Notes under the pieces: model-generated
Database searches by the model: none
What the model was told of the DNA's origin: nothing
Seen by the model: the letters and a program-made list of their open reading frames with translations, nothing else
Shown: piece by piece, positions 37,094 through 47,939 of the stretch
Layout of the letters: each line of letters starts with the position of its first letter
Numbering within the stretch: the first letter of the stretch is position 1
Made by a program: the position numbers and the translations under genes
NCBI GenBank assembly: GCA_031308135.1
Contig: JAHLJT010000631.1
Location: 5,185,371 to 5,249,370 of the forward strand
Direction: 5' to 3'
Length of the DNA: 64,000 nt
Source: Acheta domesticus
Lineage: Eukaryota; Arthropoda; Insecta; Orthoptera; Gryllidae

Positions 37094-37101
37094 TTATAAA
37101 G
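37094..37101. other. Left 8-bp TSD of the P-like transposon
   Basis: TTATAAAG directly precedes the left terminus CATAGAGG and is repeated exactly at 40,701-40,708. Confidence 0.9.
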
Positions 37102-37614
37102 CATAGAGGAGAGATATACTAGAGTGCGCACCGAGCTGCGCAGAAGGCCCGGCCGGGTATCAACATCTCTCGCGCCAGTGTCACGTGACTTTGGGACAGC
37201 TAGGTGGCATCTACAAGAAAACCGTCTCGCATTATATTATTTATTTTTATACGTACGTAAGATGTTTCATTCCAGCGTTATTTTCTCATTTATTAATCAA
37301 CCCTAAAAATGTTGCTCATAGCAGAAAATGAATTTAAGTTTTTCTGCTCTATTTTCTCAAGTACATGAAAATTCCGATTTTTGTCAAACTTATCACTTTC
37401 AACCACATACTCCACTAAACCTGTTTTACAAGTACAATTGCATGGGACTATAAATAAAAAATATTTGTAAAATGAACTCCATGGAATGCATTAATCCAAA
37501 TTTCTGTTATTACTCAATGTTAGGCATTCTACTATTGAAGATCCACATCAGTGACATTTATAATAGCAAGTTATCAAAATGATATTTCAAGGATTTATAG
37601 AGGGGAAAAAAGGC

Positions 37615-37680
37615 TTTTACCTTTGATTTATTTAGTCAAAAACAGTAAAAATTGTATGTGATATATGGGGGAAAAGTTCC
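37615..37680 (-). repeat. LINE 3' tail fragment inside the P-like element
   Basis: 'tttatttagtcaaaaacagt' and 'aaaaattgtatgtgat' match the reverse complement of the 3' end of the LINE at 32,266-32,300 ('tttatttacgtcaaaaacag'). Nothing else of the LINE is attached. Confidence 0.6.
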
Positions 37681-38231
37681 ATCTGCACTAATTTTCTTGA
37701 GCTTCAAAAGCTCTTCCCAATATTTTAACTATAACATTAGACATTTTCCCTCCCAAGTTACATAAAACCTATTTGCATCGATAAACAAACTGCATGTTTT
37801 ATTTTTTTCTTTGTATTACTAACAACAGTAACATGCCACTGGCTTTACTCCTACCACTACTAGCAAGTAAGCTCATGAAAACGTGGGCGTATGGGGCAGG
37901 CAAGTTGAATTTTTTCTGACGACACTGCGCTCTAGCGGCAGCAATCCGCAATAATCCGGTGATCGAAGTAGAAGTGAGTATTGCCGCGTGTACAGTGAAA
38001 ATAGGTATATCGCACAGGATTCTCGAATTATACATATTATTAATATATATTATATTAGACATAATGCTAATAACTATTACTTGCAATTTTCAACCTATTG
38101 ATGTCGGAATATTCCAATAGAAAAGTTCAAATAAAGGGAAGAAAGTTTTCATGTGCAGGTGCAGGTGCAGGTGTAAAGGAAGTCTATGCGGGAATAAGAC
38201 GGGTCTTATAATTTCTTTTAAGCAGCCATAG

Positions 38232-39073
38232 TTAGCCTGCAGTCCTGATGTGATAATTAAGAATGGGCAAGGATTTGAATTGTTGGAAATCAAGTGCCCT
38301 TACCAGTGACGTAGCTAGGGCGGTGCAAGGGGGACGGCGCGCCCCGGGTGACACCAATTAAAATATTTTATGGTTGGAATTATACAATTTAAATACTTTA
38401 CTTAAAAATTTTATATATTAATCAATACTGATTTGGCTCTATTGTCAATAGAAAATGACATTGCAATAAAGATATATGTTAATGAAATTATAAATATGTT
38501 TGCGGCCCTCAAATCTCGTAAAGATGTTTTATAAATAACTTACATTTGTTGATACGTTGTTTAATTTTAAACTATTTATTTAAAAATTATATTGCAATTA
38601 TTCTTAATTACATAGAATTTTTAATATACTAAAATAACTATTATGTGCAAATATGTTTGTATTTTTAATAAAATAATGTACAATCTATGCAGCAATAGAT
38701 ACTTTAGTTATGGAGGGGTGACACCATTAGCTTTGCCCCAGGTTACACCAGCTGAAGCTACGCCGCTGGCCCTTACTCATGTAAACATGGTGCAGTAGTT
38801 GACACGGAAGAAAAAATTGTACCATATGTTCCATATTTGGAATTTAATGAAAACGGTGATTTAAAGTTAAAAGATTCTCATGATCATTATACTCAGCTTC
38901 AGTATCTAAATACATTTGCAATACACATTTGTCATTTTTTTTTTGTCTATTCATCAGTCGATCACGTTCATATTCTTGTTCACCGGAATGAAGAATTTTT
39001 ATCATCTCTTATTCCCAAAATTGAAAATTTCTATTTTACTTATTTTATACCAGCTCTTGAAGCTAAATTATGA
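38232..39073 (+). pseudogene. YqaJ-type (PD-(D/E)XK) nuclease remnant
   Basis: The plus strand reads LACSPDVIIKNGQGFELLEI continuing KCPY (38,232-38,303). After the 465-bp MITE and one TSD copy it resumes in the same frame with SCKHGAVVD, then ENGDLKLKDSHDHYTQLQYL, HVHILVHRNEEFLSSLIPKI and ENFYFTYFIPALEAKL to a stop at 39,073. SPD and LLEIKCP are the catalytic landmarks of YqaJ/lambda-exonuclease-type nucleases: Asp in SPD, Glu-x-Lys in EIK. HDHYTQLQ fits the following HxYYxQxQ motif, and EEF...IPKIENFY...IPAL the C-terminal part. A TAG (38,229-38,231) precedes LACSPD where related proteins often have Trp. It is broken by the MITE and probably that stop. It may belong to the P-like element or be a separate insertion. 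Confidence 0.7.
38304..38768. mobile_element. hAT-type MITE inside the YqaJ frame
   Basis: It is 465 bp. The termini are CAGTGACGTAGCT and, as reverse complement, CAGCGGCGTAGCT (11 of 13 identical). The TSD GCCCTTAC is exact at 38,296-38,303 and 38,769-38,776. An 8-bp TSD and a CAGNG start are hAT hallmarks. It is AT-rich inside with GC-rich ends (ggtgacacc motifs near both termini) and has no coding potential. Confidence 0.9.
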
Positions 39074-39569
39074 ATCTCAAAAATCTTTGTACCTGCCTAA
39101 TCTAACGACCATTTTGTTTGAACGAAGTTTACATGATAATAAATATAAGAGTGTTTTATATAGATTACACATTTCTTTACAATGTTATCACCTAAATCTA
39201 ATACAATTTAATTAAATTACTTATGACGCAGAAGCGGTTCTTTGTTATTTGCTAGAACACAGACCATGTACATTATTTTGTCCACATGTGCCATTAATGC
39301 TTTCTTTCCCACTCGCGATTTGGAAAACAATAAAATTCCAAATTAAGGTTTTTTAATTTTGCTCAGTGAGGAACACAACAAGTTTTTGCGCCTTTCCTCT
39401 TCCTTTTACTCGCGGATTTACTCATTCTACTTTTTCTTTCTATGCATCAATTTACTCGAATACTTGCACTTCAACATACACAACTTACGGTGGAATACAA
39501 CTGCGGTCACCGGACAACTTACAACTTTCGTCACCAGATGTCACTTCGGGCGTTGCTTGTCTGCCCCAT

Positions 39570-39690
39570 TGAAGCTACATTTATATCCAAAAGCAAAACA
39601 AGGGGACATCTCAGCATTTGCTCAATGGATCGGGAAAACTGGACAAAAACCTGATCGAAATGAGGGTCTTTGACCTGGAAGCTGAAGTAC
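39570..39690 (+). repeat. ~120-bp module shared with a LINE 3' UTR
   Basis: 'tgaagctacatttatatcca', 'aaagcaaaacaagg', 'gacatctcagcatttgctca' and 'aaacctgatcg' correspond to 32,598-32,712 on the same strand, and inverted at 31,060-31,170, within the 3' UTR of the CR1/L2-like LINE. Divergence is moderate. Confidence 0.65.
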
Positions 39691-39917
39691 ATATTTTTCA
39701 AAGAATTTACTAAGAAAAATCAACTACAATCATACAAATTACTAACTCTAACATACAATAAACACAACTTACACCAGTAAATACACATAGGATTAATGTC
39801 ATCTAAATAGAACCATTTTGTTGTTAACTGATCCATACTATTTTTTTTTTTGGTAAATTTGGGTGTGCTCTCTTCCTACATGTTTTAATCTTATGTCAAT
39901 ATATTTAAACAATTTAT

Positions 39918-40452
39918 TAAATACCTTTATTAACCTTAATTAAATACATCCTGTGATTCATTATGGCCTCTTGACCAATAATATATGTTAAATTACTAAA
40001 AACGGAACTATTCACAAATTCTCTCAGACATCTATTTACAATTGTACTACATGCTGCCTTTTTAAAAATGTCACCTCTCCTCTGAAGTATTCTTACTTCT
40101 ACCTCTGCTCCTTTGGAGATTTTTATAACATCTGCAGAAGGGTATTTCAGTCCATAATCATCTTTCCTCTGAATGAAGGAATATGATCCTTCATCAGTAT
40201 CAGTCCGGCAAAGAACTAAGCTTATAGTTCACATAAGCAAGAGACTTTTGCAACTTTCTAACTAAAAATTCTCCAATATAAGTTACAATGTCCACAACAC
40301 AGGGAGACAATCTAGTTTCAAGATTGTGTACTGATGGCAAGTACTTATGGTCAGTTGGTACCTCACTGCCAAGTTCAGGATCATTTACTTGGGGCACACT
40401 TGCATACTGGCATGAACTGACATTTAACACAGTTGTTTCATCCTGTGGAACA
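39918..40452 (-). pseudogene. P/THAP9-type transposase C-terminal remnant
   Basis: The minus strand opens after a splice-acceptor-like TTCCACAG at about 40,453 and reads DETTVLNVSSCQYASVP, later VVDIVTYIGEFLVRKLQKSL (about 40,230-40,285). After a +1 frameshift near 40,205 it reads FIQRKDDYGLKYPSADVIKI, then RCLREFVNSS. YIxGFVVRKL followed by a KDxGGLxxPSxxVIKI-like segment is the pattern I associate with the C-terminus of P-element/THAP9 transposases. The usual Cys pair after RKL is not kept. The THAP DNA-binding domain and RNase H-like catalytic core are missing, so this is a deletion derivative. Assignment is from memory of motifs and needs a profile search. Confidence 0.6.
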
Positions 40453-40700
40453 CAATTTGCAAAGTTAAATTGTTATTGCACTTCTTGAAAAGAAAATGAA
40501 TTTTGGATCGTAAGCAATGAACAAATATCTACAACGTCCCAAAATAATTACGCTGTAGCACCGTAAACAGCACGAAAAGCTACATACAGCAGCGTACAGC
40601 ACGAGCTGCCGGTGTCCCAAAGTCACGTGACGTACGACCACCTCATGTTGAAACCTGCGCAGTAGGCTCACGCGCACTCTAGTTGTATCTCTCCTCTATG

Positions 40701-40708
40701 TTATAAAG
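40701..40708. other. Right 8-bp TSD of the P-like transposon
   Basis: TTATAAAG follows the right terminus CTCTATG and is identical to 37,094-37,101. Confidence 0.9.
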
Positions 40709-41310
40709 CGTTTTGTTACTGATGAATCATGGTGATTCGGATAACTTTCTTAATGTTCTTGCTTCGAATCTTCTGAGAATCTCAATGTTCGATTCACTGG
40801 CAGAACCATATAATTCTATACCGTACGTCCACGTGGGTTTTATAATAGTTTTGTACAACAGCACTTTGTTGAACAGAAACAGCTGCGACCTTCTGTTAAG
40901 CAGCCATGACAATTTTCATTATTTTAATTGTGCTTCTTTACGTTTTGTAATGATGTGAGTTTTCCATGTTAAGTGGTTGTCCAAGTGCAATCCGAGATAT
41001 TTGACAGTTGTAGCCTCAGGAAGTTCTGTATTATTTATACTAACTTTCAGACACTGCTTTCTTCTTAATGAAAAGGTGATATGTTTTGATTTCGTTGCTT
41101 TTATAATTACCTTCCATTTGTTTTTCCATTCTTCTATTTTGTCAAAGTGTGTTTGTAAATGTTGCGAAGCGCTACAAGGATCTTCATCTGCTGCTAGTAT
41201 AGCTGTATCATCAGCGAATGTAGTGAACGTAGTGTAGTCAGTTGTTGGCAAGTCAGAAGTAGATATTATAGGTATAGGAAAGGACCGAGGACACTGCCCC
41301 ATGATCTTGG

Positions 41311-42120
41311 AGCAGCAAAAATTGTCTGCTCTGAAACGACACATATGAATACTGATCCTCTCTCTCCTTCGTTGCATGACGCAGATATGTCGCATACACT
41401 GACGTACTGAGAATGAAAATGTAATCGTATCGTCAGGTATGAGAAATTGCGGATTAACAAAACCAATTTTTTGCATTTTTCAGTCAAAATCAAAACACTT
41501 TCACTGATTTCGTATGATTCCGGTTTTCGGTGTAACTATCAAAATTATTTACACCTCTTCATGACTGCGTATTTCAAAAATTACACCTTTTCATGACTGA
41601 CTTAGTATTTCAAAAATGTATGCGTATATTCGAAAATAGAAATATGGATGCTGAAATTCATCAATATTAGATCTTTAAATCATTTCTTGTATATTTTTTC
41701 TACTCTCATTGTTAGGGTGCGGATGTTTATGACACGTCAAATATATTTTCTTTGAGCTATTTCCATGGACAATGTAAGATTAGCATGATTTCAACTTCAA
41801 TGACTAAAATAATGCAATTTTCATATGTCAAATAAAGTCATATTTTCGATTTTTTTTACCCTTTGGTTATTTTCTGATAATTTTTTATATTATCGTCACA
41901 TTTTTTCATGAATGTTTGTATTTTTGTCATATTTGTATCTTTTTAATTCCATTTTCGCATACTTGCTTGCAGACATCTCAAAGAGATTTTTACTATCTTC
42001 TAATTGTTTTCCAATCTCTTATAATTTTTTGTTGTATATACCTAAAAGTTGACCTAAAAGTTGATGCAACCATAATTAACAAAAAACATTTCTCTTAAAT
42101 AAAATCTGATCTACAAATCA
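41311..42120. other. Unassigned stretch upstream of the Jockey fragment
   Basis: The part at 41,310-41,480 stays open on the minus strand but does not match the Jockey sequence expected upstream of GSVLGP. It includes the short block shared with 6,880-6,930. The rest is AT-rich. Confidence 0.3.
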
Positions 42121-42124
42121 GATC

Positions 42125-42365
42125 TTTAAAAAAGTCATGAACATTTTTAAATGAGTATTTCAGCGCAATTTCTGCTTTAAGTTAATGAAAATTATGAAAA
42201 CATTATCAAAAACCGTTCCAAATATTTTCTTCATTTTTCCAAGGGTAGAAGAAGGATCGCTTAAAACAATGGCACAGGCCTCTTTTCGTCGAACTCCCTG
42301 AATTTTTGAAAATTGGAAAAATTATAAATAATGCAAGAAAGTATGTGCTGTTGTAGAACCACTAG
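42125..42365 (+). repeat. DINE-like 3' end, variant 2
   Basis: The body piece 'aaaaaccgttccaaatattt' leads to 'gtatgtgctgttgtag', then AACCACTAG at the end (42,365). The hairpin GTGCT-GTTGT-AG has lost its closing base pairs through an A for C change. The base after CTAG is A here, unlike most copies. Confidence 0.55.
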
Positions 42366-44175
42366 ATTCTGTTTTGGAAATGGTGGCTTAAATAAAAGTG
42401 GGATGGAAGTTGCAATATTGCAATATTTCGCAACAGTTACTTATAATATAACAAAAATTAGTTGTAGCTCCATTCGTTTTGTTGTCTTGCGGCAAATATT
42501 AGCGTGTTTAAAGCAGGTTAATTTCAGCAAAAAGTGTTCGTACTGTCACACATAATTCAGCAAAAAGTGTTCGTTGACACCGCACATAATCTCGAAACAC
42601 GCCACCTTTCTGTGTTGCAAGCAAGGTGCGTGAAAAAATTAGAGACGTTGTGTACGAAGTCAATTCCCTTCTTTTCGTCAAATATTTCCAGAGATTTTAT
42701 AACTCGTTCGGGGTGTCAGCGCTCCCACAAGACAACAGTATGTAAACAGGATGAGACCCTTCCTTATCTATGCGGTAACTCAGATTGTTTCCAGTTCCTG
42801 TGGAAGACGAGCTAGTTATGACGACATTGTTTGTCACGCGATTCAACAGAAACCATTTGACGTACCGGTCAAGGACAAGTGTTTTGAAAGTTGCCAGGAG
42901 TTGCTTCAGAGACACGCTTGTTTCACAAACTGTCATTTCCGACTAAAAATCAACAAAAAATAAATGTTCTTCTCCAACATTTTCAAAAAGAAAAATATTA
43001 CCCCCAAAATGAGGGAAGAATTGAAACTTCGACGAAAACATTATTTTTGTCGATTAAATTATTAAATGATGAATATTATTGCTGTTAATGCGTTCCGAAT
43101 AAGTGCAAAACTCTGAACAAAACGTACAGCCATAATTAACATTTTATATGTACACTCTTTAGTAGCGTACACTTTGTACATCAGTTTCGAAAATAATGAG
43201 ATGCTAACTTGATGGCAATACATTGCATTGGAACAAATGTTTTCCTCTAATAAAAGAATACAAATACTTCCAAGTGACATTACTGAAATAAAATGTTTAC
43301 ATTTTTAGAGAATATAAATATTAACAAATTTATGTAAAGCAATCTTGTATATTATGTAACTTATGGATTTTAATGTTCTCGTAATTTATTAATAAACTCA
43401 TTGGAATACTAAATTGCTAACTAGTATTCTGGAAGGTATACACGTATGTATATATTACTATAAAACAAGCGTAGATCTAATGTTATATGTGGTCGCAATT
43501 GACCCTGATGGCACCTTTATAAATAAAACATAAAAACACAAGAATAAACATTATAAAATTACAAACTCTACAAAATTAACTTCTGCGCCAGTTAGATTTA
43601 AAGTATTTGATTATTAAATCCTTTTGAAATCACAGTTGATATTTCACTTTCTCAAAACCGTCTTTGACCTACGCTCCATAAAAAATTCTTGATTTCAAAA
43701 TATCCCAGGGAAAAGTTTTTCTAAAATTTTGATTTTATTATTACATCAAATTTTAAAATAGGGTCAGTTTACTTTTGACAAGCGATTTTCTCTCTACAAA
43801 ATTCTCAAAAATAAAGGAATCGTCTATTAATATTTCATATAAATGAAAATGTCCACAATCGTCTTATTGTGATAACAAGACATGGTAGATCACAGTACTA
43901 ATATACTAGTATATTACTGCTGAAATTCTAGGCAGTCATCAAATGTTATCTTTTCTCTCTACCCCGTTTACACATTCGAGAACTCGCTACCGTAAGATTG
44001 TTTTTCTCTCTCAGCATAACGAGTACAATACAGGTTTAGAAGTGATAGTTCAAAAATACCACCTGTCTGAAAAATATTTTAAAGAGGTGGATAACATTTA
44101 CACCATGGTAAACATGGTAAACATGGACAGGACGAATGTTATTCAAATATAGTGTAAAGTCATGATAAATAAGAA
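42366..44175. other. Unassigned, with a short tandem duplication
   Basis: 'ttcagcaaaaagtgttcgt' occurs at about 42,523 and 42,557. Open frames at 42,534-42,963 have cysteine-rich translations but no family I recognise. Bases 43,090-44,175 are AT-rich. Confidence 0.3.
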
Positions 44176-47100
44176 CTAGTGGTGCTACGGAATGACACAT
44201 ATTTTCTGGTAATATTTTCCTTTTCTCTTCAAGTTATCTTCTCAGTTCTGCCTCAGCATCTTCTCAACAGTTATCAATTGGCGCTAAAAATCAATTTTTC
44301 ACTTTTTCTGGAATTTATAGATTCCCCAATAGTATAATTTAAATATGACTAATAATATTACAGAACAGTAAAATATAGTCCTATATGCCAATTTTCGTTG
44401 AAAAGTTTGCAGCCGTTTTGAAGAAAATGGCGTTAGCGCTTTTCTGAAAATAGGAAATTTTGAGTTAATTTTCACAGAAAAGTTTTGTTTTCAATAAACT
44501 CTCTAAGACATCAGGTAAAGCACTTGTATTCAAAAAGAAAGTAATATATATACAAATCGCCAATAAAGTAAATATTAATGAGCACGCGATATATTAAAAC
44601 AATTACATTTGTGTACCTTTTCAAAACTCAAAAAATACAGCAAAATGCCTTTTATGTCATCTTATACAATGCAATAAGCACAATTCGTACGAAAAGTTTT
44701 TTAAAAAATACGGTGTCATTTTTGGAAAAAACATTGTTTATTTCAACATTTTTTAATACTGCCCATAATTCACTCAACATTCCTCTCAAACTCCTAAGAT
44801 TTAAAAAACTGTACTTAATGGAAATAAAAGAACTAATTCTAGAGAACAAATTTAATTTGAAAAACATCTCCAAGTTGTAGTTGTAGGAAGACGCGGTCAA
44901 AATTGTAACTTGTGTAATTTTCGAAAATTAAGAGAGTGAAAATCGGAACTATACAACCTTTATATTTCACTCCATTTATGCGAGAAACTTACAGAAAAAC
45001 TAGTGGTGCTACAACAGCACTTACTTTCCCGTATTAGAGGAAACAGCTAAGTAGTACTGTAATATTGCACTTTATGCGCTACTAACATCTTCGCTTGGAA
45101 CTCACTATTTCCATTGCAGTGTTGTCAGAACTATGTGAATTCTACAACTTCACAAAAATAGAATGCAAAAGTTTTGTAACCCTGTATTGGAAAAAGAAGC
45201 CTGATACCCTGGAAATATAGAAATGCCTTCCATTGGGCCATGATTAGGGAAGAGTATTTTAAAACCATGCAACAAATTCTCTACTCACTACAAATGGTAC
45301 AGCATTTGGTGCAAAACTAAATATTTGCCTGCAAATATCAACATAAATTAGACATAACTCCTTTTCATACAGCTCCATTAGGTCACAACAATGACACTAA
45401 TTCACAGATATTCGCGAGCGCAAAGTGAATTCCATTGTTGCAGACCCTGCATTGTCGCTATTCTGAGAGCTATTAATTCTTTTTACTTATTTCAAATATT
45501 TCAAAATAAACAATTTCTAAAATATTAATGTGTAAGTCTATAACAAAGTTCGAATGTAAGAAACGAAGAAAGAAATAATATACAAAATTGCACATTCTAA
45601 TTTACGACGCATCCAGCTGTCCGAAGCGCAGTAAATTTACAGCGGCCTATTACGTTTGTCACAAAATTAAAGAAAAACTACTCGTATTTTGAAAAAATTA
45701 AGCATGACCGTATTTATTTTATTTATTTATTTGTCGAAAAACAGAAACAGAATGGCACAGACTTTCCCGTATTAGTTTTCTATTTTCCTGGGTCTTCGCT
45801 AGCTATTCGGAATTGCCACATACTCTTTCTTGCCAGCTACCATCTATCATCGCCAAAAGTACATTTTTTTGTCATTTTCTTAATTTTTCGGTTTTCTATT
45901 GGTAGAAGAGAAACATTAATTTTAGAATATTAAAGAACACAAAAACCTAGCCGTAAATGGCAATTTTCTTTTAAAAATTATGTGCCGTTTAAGAGAAAAT
46001 GGCGTTTTAGCACTACTAAAAATGCGAAATTTGAAGCTCATTTTCACAGAAAATTTTTGAGTTTTCAAAATACTTTATTTGAAGTTTTTTGAAGCACTTA
46101 CACTCACAAATATAATCATCTTTACAAATTGCGGATAATGTGCATATTAAAGATGTGAGAGATCTTTCAAAAAATTTACATTTATATAATTTTTGAAAAA
46201 AACAAAAAAACTCAAAATAAACTTCACGCTATACTAATGAGTGTAATTAGCACTATCCGTTACAAAAGTTTCAAGAAAAAAATTGCAGCCATATACGAGA
46301 AAATAGCGTTTGAGCATTTCTGAAAATGCCGAAATTTGAGCTACTTTTCACAGAAAACGGTAGTGTTTTCGAGAAACTTTACTTGACATTATTTAAAGCA
46401 TATATACTCGTAATATAATAATGTAAAAAAATCGCCGATAATGTAAATATTAACGACGTGAGAGACAAGTAAAAAAATTTACATTTTGGTAATTTTTGAA
46501 AAAACCAACCCATAGACCAAAATGGCTTTTATGTCATTGATAGAGTACATTTACCACTATCCCTACCAAAAGTTTAAAGAAAAAATTTGGAGCCGTTTTT
46601 GAGAAAATTTTGTTTTTGTAATTTTGTAAAATTGCACATATTGCACGCAATATTGCACGAAAACTACCAAAATTGTGAAAAACATTTACATGACCTTTAT
46701 TAAAGAACTCAATATGCAGAACAAATTTTATTTGAAGAAAAAATCTCTATCTTCAATTTTGTAGTTGGAGAAAGACGCCGAAAAAATTCAAACTTTCACA
46801 ATTTTCGAAAATTCAGAGCTGTACGTGAAACTCGGACCTATGCCATGTTAAAAAGTGTATTTTCCTCTATTCATACAAGAAATTTAAAGAAAAAATTTGG
46901 AGCCGTTTTTGAGAAAATGTTTAAAATCCCCGGGGGGCTTCATATAAAGTACCCCCAAATTTTAAAGAATCTTTTTCAAAATCACAAAGCTTCGACTAGA
47001 ATCAGATCGACTGGGGAATATCAATTTTGAAGAAAATCGACCGAACGGTTTAGGCGCTAGCGTTGACCACAGACGGACAGGCGGCCGGAATGCCGTCAAT

Positions 47101-47756
47101 CGATTTTAAGTATAAAGAAGCAACAAATCATGGATTTTGACCACACCACGAGATAGAGGATTTTTTTTCTTAATTTAGCAACTGGTTTTATCCACTTATT
47201 CGTTTTCACGGCCCGGCAATTAATTTTTTCCGCCGAAAATTGGCCATTTTTTCGCGCAGCATTATATAACTTTCCCTATACTACGTATATCACTCCGTGT
47301 ATACGTACGTATACGGGAAAGTAAAAATTGAAGGCATTCTTTATGTAAAGTACCTCCAAAATTTAAAGAATGTTTATCAAAACCGCGGATCTTAGTGTCG
47401 GGCTAGATCGACCTCGGAATATTCATTTTGGAACAAAACTTACGAATAGTTTGGGCGCCAAGGTTCATAGATAGACGAACAAATTGACGAACTGCCGCTT
47501 TTACGTAAACCAATTTTTTGGTATCAAGGACTTGCAAATCGTTAAAATATGACTGAACAACGCTTTAGAGGAAGTAATTTACTACACATTGTAACATGAT
47601 GTATCCATTTTTTTCTATATCATGGTCCCATAATACGGGTTTTTCTGAAGAAAAATCGCCGCTTTTCATGCAGCATTATGTAACTTTCTTCATACTACGC
47701 GTAATGACTGTATATACATGTACATACTACGTACCTATATATGGAAGTAGTAAAAA
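44176..47756 (-). mobile_element. Older DINE-like element B, interrupted by A2
   Basis: Reading on the minus strand, the 5' end is TTTTTACTACTTCC at 47,756, and the 3' end is ...GTAGCACCACTAG at 44,176 (followed by T). The 5' part (47,328-47,756) has the terminal block, a 'gacgaac' microsatellite remnant and the 'gtacctccaaaatttaaag' block. The 3' part (44,176-44,999) has the monomer body and the 'tgtcattccgtagcaccact' end. Between lies A2. B is clearly more diverged from A1 and A2 than they are from each other. Confidence 0.65.
45000..47327 (-). mobile_element. DINE/Helentron-like composite element A2
   Basis: This is a near-identical inverted copy of A1 (2,328 versus 2,341 bp), including the inner truncated 3' end (about 45,750-45,775), the ~750-bp segment beyond it and the outer 3' end CTAGTGGTGCTACAACAGCA at 45,000. 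A1 has one extra TCCGTCTG-type unit in the microsatellite; otherwise differences are scattered single bases. It sits inside element B in the same orientation. The joints read aaaa|CTAG and TAAAAA|TTG, consistent with insertion into an A/T run with little or no TSD. Confidence 0.7.
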
Positions 47757-47939
47757 GAACCTAACGCAATAGCCCTGACATTCTTATGCTAGTTACTTTC
47801 CTAATCTCTGTAATCTGTGTTAGCTATTCGGTTCAGACCCACAATCACCCCACGTGCTATCTACCGGCGCCTAAAAGTATTTTTTCTCAATGTTTAAACA
47901 TTCAGAAAAATCAGTGAGAAATTTTACTCACAAAGGTTC

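Larger units (their letters stand above)
37102..40700. mobile_element. P-superfamily-like DNA transposon, 3,599 bp
   Basis: It has exact 8-bp TSDs (TTATAAAG) and ends CA...TG. The inverted termini share CATAGAGGAGAGATA, then (T/CA)ACTAGAGTGCGC, CTGCGCAG, TCAACAT and, about 75-95 bases in, the perfectly kept block TCACGTGACTTTGGGACA. Eight-bp TSDs and CA starts are known of P elements, and the minus-strand coding remnant resembles a P/THAP9-type transposase C-terminus. It also holds a YqaJ-type nuclease remnant on the plus strand, a hAT-type MITE (38,304-38,768), a LINE tail scrap (37,615-37,680) and a 120-bp module shared with a LINE 3' UTR (39,570-39,690). It interrupts the Jockey fragment at 36,928-41,310. 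Confidence 0.8.
36928..41310 (-). pseudogene. Jockey LINE polymerase fragment, split by a P-like transposon
   Basis: The minus-strand right part (41,310-40,709) shows GSVLGPFLYL, then after one frameshift TTFADDTAILAADEDP and KWKVIIKATKSKHITFSL, YLGLHLDNHLTWKTHI, LLNRRSQLFLFNKVLLYK and PTWTYGIELYG. The left part (37,093-36,928) shows DLKISTIADVISKRSQHN and ends in a stop at 36,928-36,930. The two parts form one continuous C-terminal sequence when 37,094-40,700 (the insert plus one 8-bp TSD) is skipped. The Trp of the conserved APWF-type motif is a TGA at 40,727-40,729. With the frameshift this shows the LINE was dead or dying when hit, or has decayed since. Confidence 0.85.
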
